A stretch of DNA of 25,062 bases from positions 1 through 25,062 of IMG/VR virus record IMGVR_UViG_3300025112_000174; one strand, given 5' to 3'. Shown in pieces: positions 14,871-24,367 of this stretch. The notes beneath the pieces are model-generated. The model was not told the origin of the DNA. It did not search any database and saw only the letters and a program-made list of their open reading frames with translations. This stretch comes from a virus. Every line of letters begins with the position of its first letter. The stretch's first letter is position 1. A program made the position numbers and the translations under genes.

Positions 14871-14890
14871 ATCCGGCTTTTCGTAAATTA

Positions 14891-16696
14891 CTAGATTTCG
14901 TCTCGTTTATCGCTGACTCGAATCTCAGCTGTTGTTGATTTCTGCAGATCAAGATTCAAAAAATGAACCTGATATGTTCCTTCGCTCTTGTTAGTCACCA
15001 ATGCATTGATGATTTTGCCTTTGTCGTCTGTTGCCTCAATTGTGTCGGGTGTGAAGTAGACATCCATTCGAGTGTGTCCACTATCAAAAATCGCATCCTG
15101 CGAAAATGAATCAACGGCAATGTTGTCGTCCAGATCCGGGTCGATAAAGAAGTTGGGATACTGCTTTGGGGCACCGGGTCGCGAGATGTTTTTCAAAGTC
15201 AGTATGTTGGATGTCTTATTGAATCCCACTTGTGTTTGTGCAGAGTATCCTGACGTCAATCCATGAGCATCTACTGCACAAACGGCATAAATAGCATCAG
15301 CTGAGTCCCGATTGAATGAGCGGTCCTCAAACATCGTCTGTGGTCCCTTTGATTTTATCACCAGGTCCGGACGAACTCTTTCGGGGCGTAATGTTGGAAT
15401 GCCCGAATCATCAAAATCAATCTCGGCCAGGCATTGGAATGGCTCATAAATGCTTCTTCTTCTGAACACTTGGAAAAACTTCACGTCTCGAGATCTTCCC
15501 GATGGGATCTGCCACGTCATGATCAGTCCGCGCCCTTTGCTGTAGTGGAAATTATAGAAGACACCATCAGGAAACTCCGGCGCCTGATACTCTTCAGTTA
15601 CCACTGTGACTGCTGCCGATGGACGTGAAGCGATCAGCGTGGCAATTTGGGACTTCTTATCCTTTCCTGTTGAAACAATTGCATCAACTCGATAAACTGC
15701 CCTGACTGAGTAGACGTATTTTGTTCCATACGCTACTTTTGAATCGATAAAGCTGGTGCTTTCTCTTCCGGACAGAACGAAAGTCTGAGGATTGCTCAAT
15801 CCAGTGGGGCCAGGGTCTGGGCAGCGGCCAGACGGAGCTAACTGCTTTCGAATCAAAATGTATCCGACGGTTGTTGCAGCCATGATTCGGACAGTGTCGT
15901 TGGATTCAATTCCGTCGGTAACAGTCTTGAATGGCGTTAGTGCAGCCTCAAAATCAGAATCCGTCAAATTGACAGAGTCGGCCGAAGACAGAAAATCACT
16001 TGCGATCTGATTTCCTATGCTTTTGTCTCCCGTTCGGCTAAGAGGAGACACATCGTCACCTCCCAATGTAGCGACTCCCAGGACTCTTTTGCTTACTAGA
16101 GAAGTAAGGGACAGCTGGGATGCGATGTCAAAAAGGGTTGCCTGTGATACATCGGGTTTGAAATTCACCTGTAGGTCTTTTTGATTTTCGTATGGAGAGA
16201 TTAGCTTTTGGATCCAACCTTGATCTACACCCAGAATTTGAGATAGCTTCTCAGACTGATGAGAATCTGAGAAGTCGAGATTTAGAGCATTGCTTAGTGA
16301 CTTTACCTTCTCAGACAGTCTTTTTGTGGCATCCGGATCAGACTCTCGAACTGACGCAAATGGCTCGTTTGTTATCGACTCTTCACTTGATACCTTCCCT
16401 TCCTTGAGAAACTTTGAAAGATCAGTGGTTTCCTTTGCGTCTCCAAAGTTGTTGAAATCTACACTCTGGGCCGGCTTGAAATTGATATTGACATATCTTG
16501 GGACCTTCAGTTTGAGAGATCTTTTCCTTATGGTTTCCTCGGTCGCCTCTCTTGTTCGGCCAATCCCGGGGACTCTCAAATCTCCTGCGTCATTTGTTCT
16601 CTCATCAGGGGTGAAAAAATTGTAGACAAACTCTGCCTTAATCTCAACCGGATCCGGTACCTCAACTATTGTAAATCGTCTACTTGCAGTTGCCAT
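14891..16696 (-). CDS. Large virion protein, 601 aa, with Fn3-like domains
   Basis: The N-terminal third (1-200) is mixed and charged, with helices at about 123-170. Two Fn3/Ig-like beta sandwiches follow. The first, about 277-365, shows GYILIRKQL and YGTKYVYSVRAVY (323-335). The second, about 372-490, shows GLIMTWQIPSG, FFQVFRRRS and DAIYAVCAVDAHGLTSGYS. The C-terminal part (500-601) is another beta-rich region ending AEIRVSDKRDEI. Fn3-like folds are common in tail, baseplate and fibre proteins; no enzyme motif is seen. The ATG at 16696 is preceded by GGTGG and lies 3 bases after the upstream stop. It forms a run with the 1279- and 939-aa genes and may act in the same virion substructure. 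The function is otherwise unknown. Confidence 0.78.
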   Translation of the reverse strand: MATASRRFTIVEVPDPVEIKAEFVYNFFTPDERTNDAGDLRVPGIGRTREATEETIRKRSLKLKVPRYVNINFKPAQSVDFNNFGDAKETTDLSKFLKEGKVSSEESITNEPFASVRESDPDATKRLSEKVKSLSNALNLDFSDSHQSEKLSQILGVDQGWIQKLISPYENQKDLQVNFKPDVSQATLFDIASQLSLTSLVSKRVLGVATLGGDDVSPLSRTGDKSIGNQIASDFLSSADSVNLTDSDFEAALTPFKTVTDGIESNDTVRIMAATTVGYILIRKQLAPSGRCPDPGPTGLSNPQTFVLSGRESTSFIDSKVAYGTKYVYSVRAVYRVDAIVSTGKDKKSQIATLIASRPSAAVTVVTEEYQAPEFPDGVFYNFHYSKGRGLIMTWQIPSGRSRDVKFFQVFRRRSIYEPFQCLAEIDFDDSGIPTLRPERVRPDLVIKSKGPQTMFEDRSFNRDSADAIYAVCAVDAHGLTSGYSAQTQVGFNKTSNILTLKNISRPGAPKQYPNFFIDPDLDDNIAVDSFSQDAIFDSGHTRMDVYFTPDTIEATDDKGKIINALVTNKSEGTYQVHFLNLDLQKSTTAEIRVSDKRDEI

Positions 16697-16699
16697 ATT

Positions 16700-19600
16700 C
16701 TAAACCACCGGTGATGCCGAATTGACTTCGGCTGAGTATGTCATGATAGAAACAGTTCCCTGGGTTGTGCTCGTAGCTACCCTGGCCATGTCCTTCGCCT
16801 TGCCTGTGTTGATCCTTTCCCCACCCTTGATGATCTCAATATTTCCATCGGATGTCTTAACAAACTCTCCAGAATCAAAGAAACAGCCCAGAACTTTATC
16901 GAAGTACACAGGGGAGAAGACCCGCTCTCGAATCAAGCCGTCATAGAAATACGGAGAACTAAATATGTCATAGAATAACTCCGCCGTTCCCAAATCGATA
17001 ACAGCTGGCTCAAAAATCTGGCCCTCTGTCGTCTTTGTAACATGTGAGACAATTGACTTGAGGATCATCGTTTCTGACAAACGGGTAACTCCATCTACAG
17101 TTGAGAATATCCCATCAAACGTTTTCTTCGGCAGACCCGCGACCTCGCTGATCTTTTGTGCCAGATCTTTAGCGCCGGGACTACGTTTTTCGTAATCGAT
17201 TTTGACCAAGTTCTCCTCTGTCATATCAACAGTCGAAAGAAGGGATAATGCTTTTTTCATCAGATGTGATGTCATCTCGTTTTCCAGCACCTGTCGTACA
17301 GCAGCCGGATTTTTGTGCTTATCAGCAAACTCCGCGCCGGTTTGGCCATTCGCTAGCATCATTTTATTCACAATGTCGGTTTTTGAAACCGTTTTCGGTC
17401 CAAATCCAGAAAAGCTGTTTCGATCAAAGAATCTCGTCACGAAGAAATCCTTCGACATCTTTTTGTAAAGAGCGTTGTCAAACACTCCGTCTTGAAAAAT
17501 CGATAGTGACATCACCTCATCTTCGATGTTTGCTTCATGCCCAGAGTCTAGACTAAACTTCAGCTGGCTAGAGATGAAATTACCAGGAAGACCAAATGAG
17601 CAAAAAACAATGTTGTCGGTCTGTTTGGTGCTGGCATCTCTGATTATTGCTTCGATGCAAACTTTTTCTCCCATCGAGAGTTTTTCCAGTCTCTTGCTTG
17701 GCCTCTCCTTTCCTTGCCTGATATCGTTGAGTCGATCTTGGGCAATGTCCAAGCTATAGTCCGTCACAGAATCCAGAAACTCTTTCCCTAGCTGCTCTTG
17801 TGCAAAGCTTCGAAGTGCTTTTGCCAAGTCATCCGGATCTTTATCGCCTCGAAGCATTGCGCCGAGACCGGACAAGATTTTTGTCTGCTGTTTGGTGTAT
17901 GCAATGAGTCCCCTTGCCGAAGCTAACGAAACAAAAGGTGCATCACGCTCTTCGGCAAGGCCAGTAAAGTTGGATTGAAGAGCCCTAAATGATTTTTCAT
18001 GTGGATACAACTGGGCTGTTACGACGGAGTCGATTGATCGATTGTCTAAATCGGGCAGCCTGTTGTTGTCACTAAGTAGCTGGGTGAAATCATTGGCTTT
18101 CGATCCCTGGACCAACAAGCGAGCTGCATGATAACCCGTGAAGTTCTGGGTGTCCGGACCTACCGGTGCCACCACAGAAAACCTGCCCACGAAGTCCTTT
18201 CTGACAGCCGAATCAGTAAACATCGATATCAAGTCTAGCGCGGCTTCAAACAAAATGGAGATCGACAACGTTCCATCAATTTGAGAATTACGTGTTAGTC
18301 GATCTGGACCGAGCCAGGTGGCATCTTCGTTTTCAGTTTTTGAGAAACCTTTTGCTTCCTCGTGCATGCTAATGAAAATCCCAACGATACGGCTGAGAAG
18401 TGATGTGTCAGACTCATAGATTTGCTCAAAGAATGTCGAAGGAAACATCTTGATAATGACTTCGTTAGCCGCCGCGGGAGGAGTCTGCAGCCTGCTTAGG
18501 TCCAAAAGGGCTTTTACAACCTCATTAGGAACGGCGTTTTGCATCTTCTCGCCGATCAAGTTGGAGTCATTTGGAGAAAACCTAACAACGTCATTTGAGA
18601 ATGTTACAACAGCACCAGAATCTGATTCCTTTTGTGACGTCGTGATTGTGTACGTCTTTCCGTCTGTTTCGTCACCCTCTTTGATGTTAACTTCCGTCGT
18701 TGTTGATTGCTGCGATTTTTTTCCGGCGGCTGCGTCCGATTTGAACTGCTGGAAATCTTTTCCACTTAGCTTCAGGGCAGCCTTCTTCGCCATTAAGGAA
18801 AGCAAATAGCGCTTGACAATGTTTGCTGGTGACCACTTGCTGTCAGAACTCTTTCCTGTGCTGGCTATTTCTCTCATGACAGCCAGCTCAACAATGCTCA
18901 ACTTTTTCCCGCTATTTTTTCCTGCCGCCATTTGCGACAAGGAAACCGATACCTCATCAAGGAGGCCTGTGTATAGGCCACGCGGTGTCAACAATACCGG
19001 CTCTTGATCTCTGAGGTGTAGCTTTTTGTAAAACTGAAGTCCTTCGTCCATGGATGTGCCGGCCCGAACTAGTGCGTCATCAAACAAATTCATCTTATTG
19101 GTGAGAGGGGAACGAGTCACAGATGTCATGAACTCATTAAATGAACTGTTGACTTCTGTGTTTTCCTGTGTTGAAATCACATCATTACTATCCAGAAGGA
19201 GTACCCGATTTTTTGCTTGGGTTTGAGCTGATCCGTCCGGTGCAATTACGAGATCGTCAACTAAGCTGTTCGGCTGTGTTGTTTCTTGGGATGCATCCTG
19301 AATTTCTTGTGTTCCCAAAAACGTGTTGATGTAGTTTTGGGAGTTTGACCCAAATCGATTTCCCAAAGGAGTTTCTGCCAGCCTACCCAGACCAGCGGAG
19401 ATTGCGTACTCGTTAGCCAACATCGTAACCAGCGCCAGTGATTTCTTATCAGACGGATCGATCATCTTTCTGTAGAAGTCAAGACTAACATACGCGGTTT
19501 CATTTGCCAGACCGTAGATGTAATTCTGTGCCGGGCTGTTTTTCATCGACAGGGACTTGATGTCAGTTGAATACTGCTTCTTCCCTGTTGCAACTGAGAA

Positions 19601-20539
19601 TAATCCCTCCTGACTGTTGAGAAGATGATTTCCCAAGATTAGAGGTGTATAGCACCTGAACAGCGCCTGCGATGCAATCTGTAGCACTTGGGTTATCAGG
19701 GCAGTCCGGCTCTTTAGAGGATTCTTATCTCTTTGCGGGCTAAAAAACCTAACAATCGACATGGGATCAACCGGTTTTTGTGAAGCTACCAAAAGAGGTT
19801 CCACTTTGCACAGATCGTTCATGATCTGGGTTGTGATCAACGATATACTTTTCTTCTCAATCTGGGGTGACATGGATTGATGCACCAATTGCAAAACTTT
19901 GAAGATTGATCGCAGCTGATCTATGGCGTTCTGAGCTGATGAAATCTGTTGTGATAGTCTAACATCTAGATCGGAGAAGGCAGAGTCATCTTCAGCTAGC
20001 AATTTTTCAAAAATTGATGTAGAGAACTCCTGCGATATTCGGTCCTCCAAGAAAGCCTGGACAACAGCAGCCTGCAGGGGCGAAAAAACATCGCCTTTGA
20101 AATCGCTTGTTTTCAAATTGAAAATAGCAATGGGCTCTATCCTCTTTTCATCCATCGCAATCTCTTGATTGGTCTTTGGCGCCTGGCTGGTTTCATTTTT
20201 TGCAGACAGAGATGAAAGAGAGCTCTTGTCCTCATTGTTAGCGTTGCCGATCGTAGAGTCTTTTTGAGGTGCTTGGTCAGCGATGGGAACCAGTTTGCTT
20301 TTTGATGATCCCCAATCAGGCGGTGGTCCGGGCGGAAAGAAATCTATCATGGGCGAAAGAGAAACGGCGAAGCTGGCAAGGTTTGGCAGCGGAGGCATCA
20401 AACTGATGTTGCTCGCAAGTGAAAATGTTGGGAATGAACCGACTTGCTTTGACGCGACCGCGGGCGGAGCAATGTTCTTCGGAGGGAGAAAAGACGACAC
20501 CTGCGATGAGATGCTAATTTTCATGAAATTAAGTGACAC
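16700..20539 (-). CDS. Very large virion-associated protein, 1279 aa, unknown
   Basis: The longest gene in the window. The N-terminus (about 15-80) is Pro/Ser/Phe-rich and apparently disordered (FLPPKNIAPPAVA; FFPPGPPPDWG), followed by a Ser/Lys/Gln linker to about 130. The rest looks largely helical with many conserved-looking hydrophobic blocks. There is no transmembrane tape-measure stretch, peptidase or lysozyme motif. I do not recognise the family; a large neck, tail or ejected virion protein is plausible from its place between two Fn3-bearing structural genes. The start is GTG at 20539, supported by SD GGGGG followed by TAAAAA, 12 bases after the previous stop. An internal ATG at 20524 lacks an SD. 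Confidence 0.75.
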   Translation of the reverse strand: MSLNFMKISISSQVSSFLPPKNIAPPAVASKQVGSFPTFSLASNISLMPPLPNLASFAVSLSPMIDFFPPGPPPDWGSSKSKLVPIADQAPQKDSTIGNANNEDKSSLSSLSAKNETSQAPKTNQEIAMDEKRIEPIAIFNLKTSDFKGDVFSPLQAAVVQAFLEDRISQEFSTSIFEKLLAEDDSAFSDLDVRLSQQISSAQNAIDQLRSIFKVLQLVHQSMSPQIEKKSISLITTQIMNDLCKVEPLLVASQKPVDPMSIVRFFSPQRDKNPLKSRTALITQVLQIASQALFRCYTPLILGNHLLNSQEGLFSVATGKKQYSTDIKSLSMKNSPAQNYIYGLANETAYVSLDFYRKMIDPSDKKSLALVTMLANEYAISAGLGRLAETPLGNRFGSNSQNYINTFLGTQEIQDASQETTQPNSLVDDLVIAPDGSAQTQAKNRVLLLDSNDVISTQENTEVNSSFNEFMTSVTRSPLTNKMNLFDDALVRAGTSMDEGLQFYKKLHLRDQEPVLLTPRGLYTGLLDEVSVSLSQMAAGKNSGKKLSIVELAVMREIASTGKSSDSKWSPANIVKRYLLSLMAKKAALKLSGKDFQQFKSDAAAGKKSQQSTTTEVNIKEGDETDGKTYTITTSQKESDSGAVVTFSNDVVRFSPNDSNLIGEKMQNAVPNEVVKALLDLSRLQTPPAAANEVIIKMFPSTFFEQIYESDTSLLSRIVGIFISMHEEAKGFSKTENEDATWLGPDRLTRNSQIDGTLSISILFEAALDLISMFTDSAVRKDFVGRFSVVAPVGPDTQNFTGYHAARLLVQGSKANDFTQLLSDNNRLPDLDNRSIDSVVTAQLYPHEKSFRALQSNFTGLAEERDAPFVSLASARGLIAYTKQQTKILSGLGAMLRGDKDPDDLAKALRSFAQEQLGKEFLDSVTDYSLDIAQDRLNDIRQGKERPSKRLEKLSMGEKVCIEAIIRDASTKQTDNIVFCSFGLPGNFISSQLKFSLDSGHEANIEDEVMSLSIFQDGVFDNALYKKMSKDFFVTRFFDRNSFSGFGPKTVSKTDIVNKMMLANGQTGAEFADKHKNPAAVRQVLENEMTSHLMKKALSLLSTVDMTEENLVKIDYEKRSPGAKDLAQKISEVAGLPKKTFDGIFSTVDGVTRLSETMILKSIVSHVTKTTEGQIFEPAVIDLGTAELFYDIFSSPYFYDGLIRERVFSPVYFDKVLGCFFDSGEFVKTSDGNIEIIKGGERINTGKAKDMARVATSTTQGTVSIMTYSAEVNSASPVV

Positions 20540-20551
20540 TTTTTACCCCCA

Positions 20552-23371
20552 TTAGAAGAATGATCCTTTTTTCAATATCTGCGACTTCTCATCGACATCA
20601 AATATCTCTTGATTGGCATCCAGTGATACAAAGCTGAAGAAGTGTGTCTTCTTGCCTTGGCCTGACGTGGATGAACTGTTAGCTGATATGAAACCGGCTC
20701 CTGGGTCTTTCTTTCCGTCTTCTTCTCTCGCTTCTCCAGAAAAGTTGGGTTGATCAACCTGCGACCAGTCGAATGGTTTTTCACTTGTGGATGAATCAAA
20801 CTGACTGTCAAGACCTCCAACAAGCTCCTGTAGTTTTGAGAAGTCCGGACTTGCACCTTGCAGAAAATCTTGCATTGAGTTTGCCGGAATTGAGAAAGGT
20901 GTATCAGTGCTAACCGAAACTGATCCCGCCATCTCATCATCATCAAAACTAATGGCCCTGATGCTGTATGCTTTTTCTCCCACCTCGTCAAAAAATGTGT
21001 CATCTCGAAATCGATATAAGGATGACGAATCGCTAGCTGCTATGGCTCCAAGAAGCTGATTGGCACCATTATGAGAGCAGTAAACCAAGAAGTAGCTGAT
21101 ATTTTTTGTATCGCCTGCAGCTCTCCAAGTCAGGGTCGAGTAGAAACTCTTTTTAGTCACCTGGAATGACTCTATTGTTGGGCTGGTTTTTGGAATCCTT
21201 GCATACACAGAGTTCTCTTGTCCTACTTGGGCCTCTAACAACAAACTTTCAATCGATTTTCCGCCCAGGACATCTCTGTCTGATGGCATCACACCAAGCT
21301 TGTCATATACCAGTCTCGAGAATCTTGCACCTTTCCTTTTGATCTCATCTCCGTAGCGATTTATCAGACCTACATTTGACGTCTGCAAAAAGACCTCTGG
21401 TTGCTGGAGACATGTCTTGACAATGTACTCGTACCTCTCGCCTGATCGGGGAGGAGGAATTTTTCGTGCCAGTCTTGTTGTCGACGAGTCAGAAAAGTTG
21501 CCAGCAGGATAGATTCCAAAGGTGTCTCGGCGACCAGATGAAAACTCAAACCTTTCCACCAAGAACATCGTAAACAGCTTGGCCTTAATGTCATCTTTCT
21601 GTAGAGCTGATATGAACTCATTTCCAACGCCCGCAGCTCGTAGAGAACTGATAACAGCTCTGAAGAGATCTGTTGTTTCCTTGGATTGAATGTCGAAAGA
21701 CACAGTTGTGTTGTTGTCTGCATCCTGGCTTACGGTTGCGTCTGTTACCGACACAATGAACGGGATGTCAGTTGTAACATATCGACGAATGAGAAGCTCA
21801 TCTTCGTCTGACAGTATTTCCTCTCCTAGAGAGGCATATCCAGGTTGTCCAATACGATACGCTACAAAATATCGGTACTTCTTTCCCAAAATTGCCGTCG
21901 AATCTCTGAACTCGAATGAGTCAATCACGCCGTTGACAAGGGTGAGATTATCATCACTGTCAGAAGGAATCACTGTCACCGAGTCGCTGAACGACCCTAT
22001 TTTGTCAAACTCCTGCCGCAATAGTCTGATTGTGTAAATGTCATCTGATAGCGTTGTTACTCGAATGTGAGCCGCGCCGAGCTTATTGATTGCCCTAATT
22101 GACACAGGAACTGCCGCTGTGTTCAAAGGATCACTTATCTTTTTGAAAGATGGAATTGGCAGGCTAGAAAACTCGCCTATGCTTCCATCCCCGTTGACAA
22201 CAGCTATTCGATACAGGACCTTGTTGGGACTAGCGTTGTCGACGAAGTCATCAAAGATGAGGGTGTTGTCTTTTGCAAATGTAAGGTCAGCAATATTCTC
22301 CAGGGATGTATTGGCTGCATTGGGATTTGTGATGATCCTAAAGACCCTGACAACGCGAAGTGACGGGTCTGTTCTCTGAATCTTGACCTTTATCTTCGCG
22401 GGTCCTGACGAGACAAGTGAAAGAATTGGTGGTTCTGGGTTTGCCAAAAACTCAGAAAGCTCGCGGCCGTGCTGGATTTCCACAATTTTCGTTTCGAACA
22501 ATACGTTTGTTTCACTTCCCGGGATGACTGATATCGTTGCATAAAGTTTTTCGGATCCGTGAACCAGCTCGTTGTTGATACTAAAGTCCTGCACAAACTC
22601 CCTCTTTGTTGGAAGGAAGCTGATGTACGCCGTATTTGACTGCGTGTCGGCAGTTGTTGGCGGCTCAATTGTTCGAACAAGCTCATTTGATTGTGGTCCT
22701 CTCCTCTTGGATCGGCTGATACTTCTTGTTGCTGCTAGGCTGCTTCTCCTTCGGATATTTGAGCCTGATGACCTTGCCCGAGATCTATCGTTCGGACGTG
22801 CATTATCACTGTCAAGAGAAATGGCGGTTTTCGGCGTGGTGGCAAAGAAGTTTCCGGTTGCAGCCAGCGCTGCCGGATCGAAGCCCATGATTCTCAGCAT
22901 CTTAGAAACACTTCTAAACGAAGGTGTTGGGGTTCTCTGACGGCCTGGAATTATCAACCTAGGAATTTTCGGTGGCAGCCTGTTGGCTGCAACCAGAACC
23001 TTCTTGAAAATCGCGGGCGGAACCCGAGTTATCACAGACTTTGTTTGAGTTTCTCCTTTTTTCTCGAGAATGTTTGCCGCTATGTCAAACTTGACTTCAA
23101 AAGATGCAACAGCATCAGTGGATGATGGCTTTCTCTCTCGAGGATCTGTTACAAACACCTCTACCCGCAAGCCGGTTGCTCCGAGCTCTTCCGACACCTG
23201 CTGGTTGATGAAAAAATGAGTCCGATATTCAAATTCATCTGTCTTTGAATCGATATGAACTCCATACGTTTCTGACTCGCTAACAATGTCAATGAGATCA
23301 AACGGGAGAACGCCAGAGGCGAACTCAAAAAACCTGTCGATGGATATTTTTCTTAGTCTAATGTTTGCCAT
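20552..23371 (-). CDS. Large virion protein, 939 aa, with Fn3-like repeats and RS-rich linker
   Basis: The N-terminal region (1-110) is beta-rich. Residues 191-224 are an Arg/Ser-rich basic stretch (about 11 Arg and 9 Ser in 34). Fn3-like domains follow: about 313-410 (KIKVKIQR, VRVFRI, VLYRIAVVNGDGSIGEFSS), about 420-520 (AHIRVTTL, YTIRLLRQEF, KKYRYFVAYRI) and about 745-850 (YSTLTWRAAG, SYFLVYCS, KAYSIRAISFDDD). The C-terminus (about 870-939) is polar and low in complexity. No enzyme motif is seen. The architecture suggests an elongated virion component such as a fibre, whisker or baseplate part. SD AGGAAG overlaps the preceding TAG stop; the ATG at 23371 is 8 bases downstream of it. Confidence 0.78.
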   Translation of the reverse strand: MANIRLRKISIDRFFEFASGVLPFDLIDIVSESETYGVHIDSKTDEFEYRTHFFINQQVSEELGATGLRVEVFVTDPRERKPSSTDAVASFEVKFDIAANILEKKGETQTKSVITRVPPAIFKKVLVAANRLPPKIPRLIIPGRQRTPTPSFRSVSKMLRIMGFDPAALAATGNFFATTPKTAISLDSDNARPNDRSRARSSGSNIRRRSSLAATRSISRSKRRGPQSNELVRTIEPPTTADTQSNTAYISFLPTKREFVQDFSINNELVHGSEKLYATISVIPGSETNVLFETKIVEIQHGRELSEFLANPEPPILSLVSSGPAKIKVKIQRTDPSLRVVRVFRIITNPNAANTSLENIADLTFAKDNTLIFDDFVDNASPNKVLYRIAVVNGDGSIGEFSSLPIPSFKKISDPLNTAAVPVSIRAINKLGAAHIRVTTLSDDIYTIRLLRQEFDKIGSFSDSVTVIPSDSDDNLTLVNGVIDSFEFRDSTAILGKKYRYFVAYRIGQPGYASLGEEILSDEDELLIRRYVTTDIPFIVSVTDATVSQDADNNTTVSFDIQSKETTDLFRAVISSLRAAGVGNEFISALQKDDIKAKLFTMFLVERFEFSSGRRDTFGIYPAGNFSDSSTTRLARKIPPPRSGERYEYIVKTCLQQPEVFLQTSNVGLINRYGDEIKRKGARFSRLVYDKLGVMPSDRDVLGGKSIESLLLEAQVGQENSVYARIPKTSPTIESFQVTKKSFYSTLTWRAAGDTKNISYFLVYCSHNGANQLLGAIAASDSSSLYRFRDDTFFDEVGEKAYSIRAISFDDDEMAGSVSVSTDTPFSIPANSMQDFLQGASPDFSKLQELVGGLDSQFDSSTSEKPFDWSQVDQPNFSGEAREEDGKKDPGAGFISANSSSTSGQGKKTHFFSFVSLDANQEIFDVDEKSQILKKGSFF

Positions 23372-23379
23372 CTTTCTTC

Positions 23380-24336
23380 CTAGTCAATCACCACAGTAAA
23401 CAAGCACAAAAATGTCTCGGATCCACGCGAGTCTCTTTGAATCTTTCCCACAAACAAGACCCTTTTTCCTGGACTGCGAGGTTCGTCGTCATCAAATGAT
23501 CCAAAATCAATGACAGAAAGCTTTTCGACACCGCCAAGATCTTGCTCGAAAAACTGGACGATGATGTTGTTGGACCGGCTGGTTTTGGAGAAGGTGAACT
23601 GTTGCATGTCCTTCCCTTTCAGCGACAACATCAGCTCGCCCAAAGACAAGATTTTCTGCTCATTGAGTCGTGGGTAGTATCCCATCAAGTCTCCGCCCAT
23701 CATTCCAGGCCGAGGAGTACTCACAGGTGGCAAATACAGGAAGTTGGCAAAATCAGAAAATCGTCGGTCACTGAAAATGCTGGGTATCTTATCAAGGACT
23801 GCCTCTCCTTTGTGATTTCCACGAAGATAGTGGGTTTCATTTGTAATGTCAAAGGTCCCGGTTAGTGGAGCCACTACAATCTCTTGATGCAGCGAAAACT
23901 CATCAATTGTTCCAATTATTCGCTGGTCAGTGAAGTTGTCTGTTATTCCATCCAGCATGGTGGTCACTGCAGGACCCAGATCGGAGGCTGACAATACATT
24001 TGGTGATTGACTTATTCCAGTTCGAAATGTCCCAGAAGCTATCGTACCACCTCCAACCTCAAGCTGTGATGTCCTAAATGGCCGCAAGCTAAATCCTGCT
24101 TCTAGTTCCGGAACAATAACGTCTTGATATCTGTTTCCTGCTTCAAAGAAAATCCTCGACGAAGCATCATCCGCCAGCTCTGGATCAGCCAGACTTCCAG
24201 ATAGCTCATAAAATGTGTGCAAATCCGTGAATGTAGCATACTTGAACTTGAGTTCACCGATGCCAGCCTGCCGTTTTCCCTCTTGGGTAACGACAAAGTC
24301 CATGATTCGTTCTTTGCTGTTGAGTATTCCTGCCAT
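23380..24336 (-). CDS. Virion structural protein, 318 aa
   Basis: It starts MAGILNSKERIMDFVVTQEG and continues KFKYATFTDLHTFYELSG, a start pattern I know from structural proteins of T4-like aquatic phages. It ends GKRVLFVGKIQRDSRGSE and then a hydrophobic strand FLCLFTVVID. The N-terminal module resembles that of the protein at 13449-14165. An open frame extends to an ATG at 24504, but this would overlap the upstream gene heavily and adds 56 unconserved residues. The ATG at 24336 has SD TAGGAT at good distance and lies 31 bases after the upstream stop. A neck or tail role is likely; the exact role is unknown. Confidence 0.8.
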   Translation of the reverse strand: MAGILNSKERIMDFVVTQEGKRQAGIGELKFKYATFTDLHTFYELSGSLADPELADDASSRIFFEAGNRYQDVIVPELEAGFSLRPFRTSQLEVGGGTIASGTFRTGISQSPNVLSASDLGPAVTTMLDGITDNFTDQRIIGTIDEFSLHQEIVVAPLTGTFDITNETHYLRGNHKGEAVLDKIPSIFSDRRFSDFANFLYLPPVSTPRPGMMGGDLMGYYPRLNEQKILSLGELMLSLKGKDMQQFTFSKTSRSNNIIVQFFEQDLGGVEKLSVIDFGSFDDDEPRSPGKRVLFVGKIQRDSRGSETFLCLFTVVID

Positions 24337-24367
24337 AACTATCCTAAGTATCCATTCTGCAAAGTCG

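Noticed and set aside
14142-14880. Group I intron housing the GIY-YIG gene, with splicing that would create an ATG start
   Set aside because: A splice joining GGATGAT to ATTTCTTGAC would give an in-frame ATG, but I could not find P7/P3-type core pairings, and the endonuclease gene fills almost the whole interval. A covariance-model search would settle it.
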